Below, in pieces: positions 53,091 through 60,166 of a DNA stretch of 64,000 bases. The stretch comes from Bacteroidota bacterium (GTDB lineage Bacteria > Bacteroidota > Bacteroidia > Chitinophagales > BACL12): assembly GCA_016706865.1 (NCBI GenBank), contig JADJIS010000001.1:248001-312000 (forward strand), in the 5' to 3' direction. Position 1 is the stretch's first letter. Every line of letters starts with the position of its first letter. The position numbers and the translations under genes are program-made. Under the pieces are notes generated by a model that did no database searches, was not told the DNA's origin, and saw only the letters and a program-made list of their open reading frames with translations.

Positions 53091-53883
53091 TATTTTCATA
53101 TTTCTAATTTTTTTATCTCTCAATTGTTTTGGGGAAGATTCGCTGATATTAAAAATAAACGTTACAAGTACTTTTTTAACTACGGATAATTTATTTAATG
53201 TTTATTATATCAACGATAAACAGGAAATTATGCAGTTTAATTATGTAGATTCCACGCAAAGAAGTTATAGCAACAAACAATTTGGAAGTCCCACATTAAT
53301 TGATGCATCCAATGCCTTAAAAATATTGGTATTTTATTCCGATTACAACACTGTGGTATTATTGGATAATAAATTAGCAGAACTATCTGTGATAAAACTC
53401 AGCAACAACATCAATAAAAATAATTATCAACCCACTGCAATTTGTAAAGAAAGTGAAAGCGATTTTATCTGGATGTATGACGATCTCAGCAGAAAATTAA
53501 TTAAGCTGGATGAAAGTGGAAATGCCGCTGCAGAAAGTGAATCTTTTGATCAATTATTTAATTTTTCTATTCAGGAACCTAGATTATTCAGTGTAAATAA
53601 TAAATTATATTTATACACTTCAACACAAGGCCTTTTGGTTTTTGACAATTATGCTAATTACATTTATACAATAAGTGAAATCCCAAAAACACCCGATCAG
53701 GTGAATGATAAATTTTATTTATGCACTTTGGATACAGAAATATCCATGTATATTTTTCAATCTCAATTTGAATTATTACTTTCTTTGCCTGAAAAAAATG
53801 GTCTGCAAACAAACCTTGTAGGTGATAAAATATTTTTAAGAACACCCGATCAGATAGCAGTATATCAGGTAATTAATCGTTAG
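53080..53883 (+). CDS. Hypothetical exported protein, propeller-like
   Basis: A 267-residue protein with a signal peptide (MKNSIFIFLIFLSLNCFGE). The body is made of short strands with repeated aromatic/Asp turns (NVYYINDKQEIMQFNYVDS, VVLLDNKLAELSVIKL, DFIWMYDDLSRKLIKLDES, LYLYTSTQGLLVFDNYANYI), suggesting a small beta-propeller. No known family is recognised. The start overlaps the end of lpxH by 11 nt, so it is co-translated with it; it may serve envelope assembly, but that is a guess. Confidence 0.7.
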   Translation: MKNSIFIFLIFLSLNCFGEDSLILKINVTSTFLTTDNLFNVYYINDKQEIMQFNYVDSTQRSYSNKQFGSPTLIDASNALKILVFYSDYNTVVLLDNKLAELSVIKLSNNINKNNYQPTAICKESESDFIWMYDDLSRKLIKLDESGNAAAESESFDQLFNFSIQEPRLFSVNNKLYLYTSTQGLLVFDNYANYIYTISEIPKTPDQVNDKFYLCTLDTEISMYIFQSQFELLLSLPEKNGLQTNLVGDKIFLRTPDQIAVYQVINR

Positions 53884-53908
53884 CGCTGCATTAATTACCT
53901 TTGCAGCG
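53884..53908 (+). promoter_or_regulatory. prfA promoter region inside an inverted repeat
   Basis: TACCTTTG (53896-53903) is a perfect -7 box 31 nt before the prfA ATG. It lies within CGCTGCA (53884-53890) ... TGCAGCG (53902-53908), a perfect 7-bp inverted repeat starting right at the stop of the previous gene. This could be an operator or a weak terminator. Confidence 0.45.
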
Positions 53909-53934
53909 ATTAATTTATCACCCAAAAATTATTC

Positions 53935-55011
53935 ATGGATCTTTTATCAAAATTAGAGGCAATTAAAGAACGTTGGCTGCACATTCAGGAGCAGTTGAGC
54001 GATCCTGAGATCATGAGTGATATGAAACGCTACAAATCACTCAATAAGGATTATCGCGATATGGATCCGGTTGTGGAGGCCTTGGCAGAATATAAAATGG
54101 TGTTGGGAAATCTTCAGGACAGCAGACAAATTCTCAACACAGCAAAGGATGATGAGTTGCGGGAGATGGCGAAAGGAGAATTATTGGAATTGGAGGAAAG
54201 AAAAGAAAATCTGGAAGAGGAAATAAAACAATTGCTTATTCCACAGGATCCGGAGGATGAAAAAAACGCCATTATTGAAATAAGAGCAGGAACAGGAGGA
54301 GATGAAGCAGCAATTTTTGCAGGAGATCTTGCAGAAATGTATACCCGCTTTATCGCTAAACAAGGATGGAAGTTGGAAGTAATGAATGAAAATCAGACGG
54401 AAAAAGGCGGGTATAAAGAGATCGTATTTGAGGTGACCGGCGAAAATGTGTATGGTAAATTAAAGTATGAAAGTGGGGTTCACAGGGTTCAACGGGTTCC
54501 GGAAACGGAGTCGCAGGGAAGAGTGCATACCAGTGCTGCAACTGTAGCTGTTTTACCCGAAGCGGATGAATTTGACATAGAAATTAACCCGGGTGATGTG
54601 AAAGTGGATGTTTTCAGAGCAAGTGGAGCGGGGGGACAACACGTAAATAAAACAGAAAGTGCGGTGCGCATGACACATTTACCTACCGGTATTATTGCCG
54701 AATGCCAGGATGAGCGCTCCCAGATAAAAAACCGCGCAAAAGCCATGAAAGTGCTTCGCACCCGTGTCTACGAAAAATTTTATGCCGAACATATGGATAA
54801 GATCTCCAAAGCAAGAAAAACGTTAGTTTCTACAGGAGATCGCTCAGCAAAGATCAGAACTTACAATTTTCCTCAAAGCCGTGTTACAGATCATAGAATA
54901 AATCTTACCATGTATAATCTTCCGGATGTGATGAATGGGAATATTGACGAGATCCTGGATGCGCTGCAGGTGGCGGAGAATGCGGAGAAGATGAGGGAAG
55001 GGAGCAGTTGA
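53935..55011 (+). CDS. prfA: Peptide chain release factor 1
   Basis: A 358-residue class I release factor reading UAA and UAG. The codon-recognition PxT motif is in QRVPETESQGR, and the catalytic GGQ in RASGAGGQHVNKTESAVRMT. IEIRAGTGGDEAAIFAGDL and DERSQIKNRAKAMKVLRTR are further signatures. RF1 is distinguished from RF2 by PxT instead of SPF, and no programmed frameshift exists. The start is certain from MDLLSKLEAIKERW. Confidence 0.96.
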   Translation: MDLLSKLEAIKERWLHIQEQLSDPEIMSDMKRYKSLNKDYRDMDPVVEALAEYKMVLGNLQDSRQILNTAKDDELREMAKGELLELEERKENLEEEIKQLLIPQDPEDEKNAIIEIRAGTGGDEAAIFAGDLAEMYTRFIAKQGWKLEVMNENQTEKGGYKEIVFEVTGENVYGKLKYESGVHRVQRVPETESQGRVHTSAATVAVLPEADEFDIEINPGDVKVDVFRASGAGGQHVNKTESAVRMTHLPTGIIAECQDERSQIKNRAKAMKVLRTRVYEKFYAEHMDKISKARKTLVSTGDRSAKIRTYNFPQSRVTDHRINLTMYNLPDVMNGNIDEILDALQVAENAEKMREGSS

Positions 55012-55232
55012 TGCAGCTGACGCTGATGTGCCGATGGAACAGCCGGATGTACCAATGTACCGATGAACAGCCGAAAACAATTGACAATTGATAATTGACA
55101 ATTGATAATTAACCAGCCGACCTTGACGTTTGAGTCGGAGTAAATAGATCCAATATTAAATCAATTTTCACTCGGAGCGATCCTCACCACTGACCACTCA
55201 CCACTCACCCTTCTCAATTCTCAATTCATCGT
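55012..55232. repeat. Intergenic patchwork of short repeats before ugd
   Basis: This contains an AACAGCCGGATGTACCAATG / TACCGATGAACAGCC element (55030-55073, related to 59391-59454), an alternating ATAATTGACAATTG array (about 55078-55111) and an ACCACTGACCACTCACCACT array (about 55185-55210). The words GAGCGATC and CACCACT recur at 62936. No gene is seen. Confidence 0.6.
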
Positions 55233-55240
55233 TACCTTTG
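55233..55240 (+). promoter_or_regulatory. -7 box directly before ugd (leaderless candidate)
   Basis: TACCTTTG, then CCCA, then the ATG at 55245. This is the fourth case in the window with exactly 4 nt between the box and the start codon. Confidence 0.5.
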
Positions 55241-55244
55241 CCCA

Positions 55245-56564
55245 ATGAAACTATCAGTTATTGGAACAGGGTATGTCGGGTTGGTGACGGGGACTTGTTT
55301 TGCGGAAACGGGTAATCAGGTTATTTGCGCCGATATTAATGAGGAAAAGGTGCAAAGGATGCAAGCTGGGGAGATTCCGATCTATGAACCGGGATTGGAA
55401 ACAATTTTTCACCGGAATATCAAACAGGGAAATTTAATATTTACCACAGATCTGAAATATGCAGTTGATAATTCTGACATTATCTTTTTAGCACTTCCTA
55501 CCCCTCCTTCTGAAGATGGTTCTGCGGATCTTAAACATGTTTTGGCTGTTGCAGAACAGTTGGGAAATATTATTACTTCTTATAAAATAATTATAGATAA
55601 AAGTACTGTTCCGGTTGGTACAGCAGAGAAAGTACATGCATTGATCGCAAAAAATTGTCAGTGCGAATTTGACGTTGTAAGTAACCCGGAATTTTTGCGC
55701 GAAGGAATGGCGGTGGAAGATTTTATGAAACCTGAACGGGTTGTAATAGGAACAGAAAGTGAAAAAGCCAAAGAAATTTTAAATCGTTTATATGCTCCAT
55801 TTGTCCGGCAGGGAAATCCCATCATATTTATGGATGAAAAAAGTGCGGAGCTCACAAAATATGCCGCAAATTCTTTTTTAGCGACCAAGATCACTTTCAT
55901 GAATGAAATTGCCAATCTCTGTGAAATATTAGGAGCTGATGTTGATCTGGTTAGAAAAGGAATTGGAAGTGATTCACGAATAGGCAACAGATTTTTATTC
56001 CCGGGTGTTGGATATGGGGGAAGTTGTTTTCCGAAAGATGTTAAAGCATTAAATATCATGTCGAATCAATCGGGATATGAATTTAAGATATTAAAATCGG
56101 TGATGGAAGTAAATGAAGCGCAGTGGATGATGCTGATCGATAAAATAATTACGAAATTCGGTAACGATCTAAGTAATAAAAAGTTTGCTGTTTGGGGATT
56201 ATCCTTTAAACCGAATACCGACGATATTCGTGAAGCACCTGCATTATTTATTATCAATGCATTAATTCAACTTGGTGCACAAATTTCCGCTTTTGATCCT
56301 GAGGCAATGGAAAATGTAAAAAGAGAAATTGGAGATCGTATTCAATATGGCGATAATCAATATGAAGTTTTAGAAAAGGCAGATGCACTTGTGATAATTA
56401 CCGAATGGAGCGTATTTCGTTCTCCCGATTTCGAACTCATAAAAAAAGGTTTGAAAAATAATATCATATTTGACGGGAGAAATTTGTTTGAGTTGGGAGA
56501 GATGGAGAAACAGGGGTTTTATTATGCGAGTGTGGGGAGAAGGGTTGTGAGTTCGGGGTTTTGA
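55245..56564 (+). CDS. ugd: UDP-glucose 6-dehydrogenase
   Basis: A 439-residue protein oxidising UDP-glucose to UDP-glucuronate. N-terminal NAD site MKLSVIGTGYVGLVTGTCFA; IDKSTVPVGTAEKVHALI; EFLREGMAVEDFMKPERVVI; the catalytic Cys in GVGYGGSCFPKDVKALN; AVWGLSFKPNTDDIREAP. The product is the substrate of the decarboxylase at 57342, so the two form a UDP-xylose pathway. The last codons (VVSSGF and stop) are built from degenerate units of the heptamer repeat that continues after the gene. Confidence 0.95.
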   Translation: MKLSVIGTGYVGLVTGTCFAETGNQVICADINEEKVQRMQAGEIPIYEPGLETIFHRNIKQGNLIFTTDLKYAVDNSDIIFLALPTPPSEDGSADLKHVLAVAEQLGNIITSYKIIIDKSTVPVGTAEKVHALIAKNCQCEFDVVSNPEFLREGMAVEDFMKPERVVIGTESEKAKEILNRLYAPFVRQGNPIIFMDEKSAELTKYAANSFLATKITFMNEIANLCEILGADVDLVRKGIGSDSRIGNRFLFPGVGYGGSCFPKDVKALNIMSNQSGYEFKILKSVMEVNEAQWMMLIDKIITKFGNDLSNKKFAVWGLSFKPNTDDIREAPALFIINALIQLGAQISAFDPEAMENVKREIGDRIQYGDNQYEVLEKADALVIITEWSVFRSPDFELIKKGLKNNIIFDGRNLFELGEMEKQGFYYASVGRRVVSSGF

Positions 56565-56702
56565 GTTCTGGGTTCTGGGTTCTGAGTTCTGGGTTCTGGG
56601 TTCTGAGTTCTGAGTTCTGGGTTCTGAGTTCTGGGTTCTGGGTTCTGAGTTCTGGGTTCTGAGTTCTGAGTTCTGGGTTCTGAGTTCTAAGTTCTGGGTT
56701 CG
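56542..56702. repeat. Heptamer array (GGGTTCT / GAGTTCT), 23 units
   Basis: Exactly 23 units of 7 bp in unbroken phase from 56542 to 56702, alternating irregularly between GGGTTCT and GAGTTCT. The first three units (GGGTTGT, GAGTTCG, GGGTTTT) are degenerate and lie within the end of ugd; the stop TGA spans the third and fourth. The same heptamer occurs in the opposite orientation at 57284-57314. Confidence 0.93.
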
Positions 56703-56803
56703 AGAGTGGATTTTACTCACTACTCACTACCCACCAAATGTTTTTAGGGGTTTAAACATTTTTTTACAGTTTTAGTTATTGTTTAACCTTTAAAAATAAA
56801 ATT

Positions 56804-57208
56804 ATGGCAACGTTTAAGAGATTCGAGGATATTGAATCGTGGCAATTGGCGAGAGAGTTTTGTAAAATGGTTTCTTTGCTTATTCAAAGAGAGGAGTTTA
56901 GTAAAGATTATAAATTAAAGGATCAAATAAATTCTTCCAGTGGATCAATAATGGATAATATAGCAGAAGGATTTAACAGGGGTGGAAATATGGAATTTGT
57001 TAATTTTTTACGTTATTCAAAAGGTTCCGGTGGAGAATCACAATCGCAACTTTATCGGGCTTTAGACAGAAATTATATTACTAAAAATGAATTTGACGCT
57101 GGCTACAATTTAGTTGAACAAATAAATTCGAAAAATCAAAACCTCATAAAATATTTACAAAAATCAGAATACTCCGGACCCAACTACATGAACAAAAAAA
57201 AGACCTAA
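56804..57208 (+). CDS. Four-helix-bundle protein (23S rRNA intervening-sequence protein family)
   Basis: A 134-residue protein of the S23/IVP family: FKRFEDIESWQLAREFCKMV, KDYKLKDQINSSSGSIMDNI, AEGFNRGGNMEFVNFLRYSK and GSGGESQSQLYRALDR are typical. Members are found inside 23S rRNA intervening sequences of some bacteria, and Avd of diversity-generating retroelements has the same fold. Free-standing copies are frequent in Bacteroidota and have no assigned function. Here the gene separates ugd from UDP-xylose synthase, with no rRNA or reverse transcriptase near, and is bracketed by inverted heptamer repeats. It has the look of an insertion. Confidence 0.9.
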   Translation: MATFKRFEDIESWQLAREFCKMVSLLIQREEFSKDYKLKDQINSSSGSIMDNIAEGFNRGGNMEFVNFLRYSKGSGGESQSQLYRALDRNYITKNEFDAGYNLVEQINSKNQNLIKYLQKSEYSGPNYMNKKKT

Positions 57209-57283
57209 AAAACTCACAAACCAATTTTCAAATTGAGAAATATTAAACAATCAAAAAGCAAATATTCATGCAAGCACTAACCC

Positions 57284-57314
57284 AACCCAGAACTCAGAAC
57301 CCCGAACTCAGAAC
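57284..57314. repeat. Inverted heptamer array (AACCCAG / AACTCAG)
   Basis: AACCCAG, AACTCAG, AACCCCG, AACTCAG, AAC in strict 7-bp phase, the reverse complement of the units at 56542-56702. It ends 27 nt before the next ATG. Together the two arrays flank the four-helix gene. Confidence 0.85.
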
Positions 57315-57341
57315 AACTTCACCGAAGTTCAAATTTAAACC

Positions 57342-58313
57342 ATGAAAAGAGTATTAATAACCGGAGCAGCAGGATTTCTTGGATCACATTTGTGTGATAG
57401 ATTTATAAATGAAGGATATGAAGTGCTTGCAATGGACAATTTAATTACGGGAGATAAGGCAAATATTGAACATTTATTTCATCTCGAACAATTTGAATTT
57501 TTTCATCACGATGTGAGTAAATTTGTACATGTTCCGGGAAATTTGGATTATATATTACATTTTGCATCACCGGCCTCTCCTATCGATTATTTAAAAATTC
57601 CGATACAGACATTAAAAGTTGGTTCTCTTGGAACTCATAATTTATTGGGTTTGGCAAAAGCGAAAAATGCACGAATTTTAGTTGCATCTACCAGCGAAGT
57701 TTATGGTGATCCATTGGTGCATCCTCAAAATGAAGAATATTGGGGAAATGTAAACCCTGTTGGTCCGAGAGGAGTGTATGATGAAGCGAAAAGATTTCAG
57801 GAAGCAATAACAATGGCTTATCATACATATCATAAATTAGAAACACGTATAGCAAGAATATTTAATACCTATGGTCCGAAAATGCGATTAAATGATGGTC
57901 GTGTATTACCTGCTTTTATTGGTCAGGCATTGCGTGGTGAAGATCTTACAATTTTTGGTGATGGCAGTCAGACGAGATCTTTTTGTTATGTAGATGATCT
58001 TATAGAAGGCATTTATCGTTTATTATTGAGTGATTATGCATTACCTGTTAATATTGGAAATCCCGATGAGATAACCATTAAAGAATTTGCTGAAGAAATA
58101 ATTGAACTTACCGGGACAGATCAAAAAATTATTTATAAAGAATTACCTGTTGACGATCCAAAACAACGTCAACCCGATATTACCCTTGCCAGAAAATTAC
58201 TACATTGGGAGCCAAAAGTTTCCAGAAGTGAAGGTTTAAAGATCACGTATAATTATTTTAGAAATTTATCAAAAGAACAATTGTATAAAGATATAGAAGG
58301 ACGAAAATTTTGA
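57342..58313 (+). CDS. UDP-glucuronate decarboxylase (UDP-xylose synthase)
   Basis: A 323-residue extended SDR enzyme that turns UDP-glucuronate into UDP-xylose. NAD site ITGAAGFLGSHLCDRFI; YILHFASPASPIDYLKIPIQ, the family-specific active-site region; ASTSEVYGDPLVHPQNEEYW; the catalytic Tyr and Lys in YDEAKRFQEA; ARIFNTYGPKM; GDGSQTRSFCYVDDLIEGIY. The SPASPxxY loop is characteristic of UXS enzymes. It works directly after ugd, from which it is separated by the inserted four-helix gene. Confidence 0.93.
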   Translation: MKRVLITGAAGFLGSHLCDRFINEGYEVLAMDNLITGDKANIEHLFHLEQFEFFHHDVSKFVHVPGNLDYILHFASPASPIDYLKIPIQTLKVGSLGTHNLLGLAKAKNARILVASTSEVYGDPLVHPQNEEYWGNVNPVGPRGVYDEAKRFQEAITMAYHTYHKLETRIARIFNTYGPKMRLNDGRVLPAFIGQALRGEDLTIFGDGSQTRSFCYVDDLIEGIYRLLLSDYALPVNIGNPDEITIKEFAEEIIELTGTDQKIIYKELPVDDPKQRQPDITLARKLLHWEPKVSRSEGLKITYNYFRNLSKEQLYKDIEGRKF

Positions 58314-58361
58314 GATCAGTCGCCTATAAATTATCAAATTACCAAACTAACAAATTACCAG

Positions 58362-59318
58362 ATGAGTCATCTTGAGATCGCAAAAAATGTATTGCTTTTC
58401 GAATCAGAACAGATAAAAAAAGCTATGGATAAGCTGAATGAACAATTCAATCATTCCGTTGAATCCGTTATGCAAAGCAAGGGCAAACTCGTTGTTTGTG
58501 GTATTGGAAAATCTGGCGCTGTTGCACAAAAAATAACTGCAACATTGTGCAGCACCGGAACACCTGCCGTTTTTTTGCATGCAGCGGAAGCAGCACATGG
58601 CGATCTGGGAGTATATGCGGAAGGAGATCCTGTTTTAATGATCTCCAAGAGTGGAACTACGGAAGAAATGTTGCGTTTAATTCCGTTTTTTAAAGAATCG
58701 CATTCTAAAGTAATTTCCATTGTAGGAAATATTACTTCCCCTATTGCCCGCAATTCTGATTATGTTTTAGATGCAACAGTGGAAAAGGAAGCGGATGCGT
58801 TAAATCTTGCACCAACTGCATCAACAACAGTTGCACTTGCAATTGGTGATGCATTAGCAGTTGCCTTAATGCATGCAAGAGGTTTTACTGAAAATGATTT
58901 CGCACGATTTCACCCGGGTGGACAACTCGGAAAAAATTTATTGTTGAAAGTGGAAGACGTTATGCATGAATTACACGAAATTGCGCAGGTTGCGGAAAAT
59001 AATTCGTTTCGTGAGTTAATTATTGCTATGACAAAATTTAATCTGGGAGCTGCTTGTGTTGTTGATAAAGAAAATAATCTTATTGGTTTAGTTACCGATG
59101 GTGATGTAAGAAGAAGTTTAATTCGCGATGCTGATCTTTCCAGTATGTTTGTGAATACCATCATGACAAAGAATCCGATTTCTATTTCACCCCGGGCTAG
59201 TTTAAAGGAAGCTGTGGCGATGATGGAAAACAGAACTTCACAACTTTCTGTTTTACCTGTGGTGGAGGATGGAAAATGTTTGGGTTTGATTAGGATACAT
59301 GATATTTATATTAATTAG
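58362..59318 (+). CDS. kdsD: D-arabinose-5-phosphate isomerase (KpsF/GutQ family)
   Basis: A 318-residue enzyme converting ribulose-5-P to arabinose-5-P, the precursor of KDO in lipopolysaccharide. The N-terminal SIS domain has VVCGIGKSGAVAQKITATLC, STGTPAVFLHAAEAAHGDLG and MISKSGTTEEMLRLIP. Two CBS domains follow (DVMHELHEIAQ; TIMTKNPISISPRASLKEAV). All segments fit the family. It lies 48 nt after the UDP-xylose synthase gene on the same strand. Confidence 0.94.
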   Translation: MSHLEIAKNVLLFESEQIKKAMDKLNEQFNHSVESVMQSKGKLVVCGIGKSGAVAQKITATLCSTGTPAVFLHAAEAAHGDLGVYAEGDPVLMISKSGTTEEMLRLIPFFKESHSKVISIVGNITSPIARNSDYVLDATVEKEADALNLAPTASTTVALAIGDALAVALMHARGFTENDFARFHPGGQLGKNLLLKVEDVMHELHEIAQVAENNSFRELIIAMTKFNLGAACVVDKENNLIGLVTDGDVRRSLIRDADLSSMFVNTIMTKNPISISPRASLKEAVAMMENRTSQLSVLPVVEDGKCLGLIRIHDIYIN

Positions 59319-59390
59319 CAAATGATTGACTGCCGGGAAATACGCTTCTGAATTATACTTTATTTAAGGCTTGAGACAATCGTTTTAATG

Positions 59391-59454
59391 TACCAATGGA
59401 ACAGCCGGATGTACCAATGCCTGTCCGGCTTTTGACGGATACCGATGAACAGCC
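59391..59454. repeat. Second copy of the ACCGATGAACAGCC element with a 20-bp insertion
   Basis: TACCAATGGAACAGCCGGATG TACCAATG is followed by 20 extra bases (59420-59439, containing GTCCGGCTTTTGACGGA) and then TACCGATGAACAGCC. The copy at 55030-55073 has the two parts directly joined. Confidence 0.75.
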
Positions 59455-59489
59455 AAACTGCGATAAACCAAAAAATGCTGATTGTATGG

Positions 59490-59515
59490 ATTTTATTCTT
59501 TTGCAAGAATAAAAT
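59490..59515. terminator. Perfect 11-bp hairpin between kdsD and the biotin-carrier gene
   Basis: ATTTTATTCTT, loop TTGC, AAGAATAAAAT. It is symmetrical, without a strong T tract beyond the stem, and lies between two convergent genes, so a weak bidirectional terminator is likely. Confidence 0.5.
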
Positions 59516-59586
59516 TTATGAAGACTACAAATATAAAATTACCTAATCAGATCGTCTGATAAATTACCAAATTAATAAATGATCTC

Positions 59587-60075
59587 TCATTCAAAAATTA
59601 TGAGCACGTGATTTTTTTCAACGCTCACTCCTTTTTCCACGGAAATTGATTTCACTACTGCATCACCTGCTGCTTTTAGCACATTTTCCATTTTCATTGC
59701 TTCCAACACAAGCAAGGCATCACCTTTTTTCACAACATCACCCGCCTGAACCCGAACATCAATTACTAATCCGGGCATTGGGGCTTTTAGCTCGCGCATT
59801 TTGTTTTGATCGCTGCTGTTGAAACCCATTTGTTCCATCAGCTGGTCAAATTTATCCTTAACCTGAACATCATAGAGATTGCCATTAATTTTAAGGGTAA
59901 AGGTTTTTGCGGTAGCGTCCTGATTAACTATTTCAATATTAAACGACTTTCCATCCTTTAATAAATGATAAAAACGACCATCTACATGAATGATATCCGT
60001 CAATATTTCGGACCCATTAACATTATCCCCTTCAATATCATAGGTTTTTGTGCCATTTACTATTACTTTATTCAT
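59587..60075 (-). CDS. Biotin carboxyl carrier protein
   Basis: A 162-residue protein. The C-terminal 75 residues are a biotinyl domain with PMPGLVIDVRVQAGDVVKKG and the biotinylation site LEAMKMEN (Lys128). The N-terminal half (YHLLKDGKSFNIEIVNQD) is the extension found in the carrier subunits of Bacteroidota acyl-CoA carboxylases or methylmalonyl/oxaloacetate decarboxylases. No carboxylase subunit is adjacent in the window, so the enzyme it serves is unknown. BirA, encoded at 48167, would modify it. It is divergent from the M1 peptidase gene. Confidence 0.88.
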   Translation of the reverse strand: MNKVIVNGTKTYDIEGDNVNGSEILTDIIHVDGRFYHLLKDGKSFNIEIVNQDATAKTFTLKINGNLYDVQVKDKFDQLMEQMGFNSSDQNKMRELKAPMPGLVIDVRVQAGDVVKKGDALLVLEAMKMENVLKAAGDAVVKSISVEKGVSVEKNHVLIIFE

Positions 60076-60166
60076 AATTACTATATTAAAAGTTAAGGTA
60101 TCACCGTTTTAAGCTATCTTGACTACCTTTACACCGCTTAAACCAGCACATACAAAAAACAAAGCT

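Noticed and set aside
53935..55011. A programmed frameshift as in release factor 2
   Set aside because: The protein has the RF1 motif PET and a single continuous frame.
56370..56720. A minus-strand frame coding a repetitive protein (TQNSEPR units)
   Set aside because: It is the translation of the heptamer array read through antisense to ugd; 7-bp units give a 21-bp protein repeat automatically.
56804..57208. A diversity-generating retroelement, suggested by the Avd-like fold
   Set aside because: There is no reverse transcriptase or template/variable repeat pair in the window.
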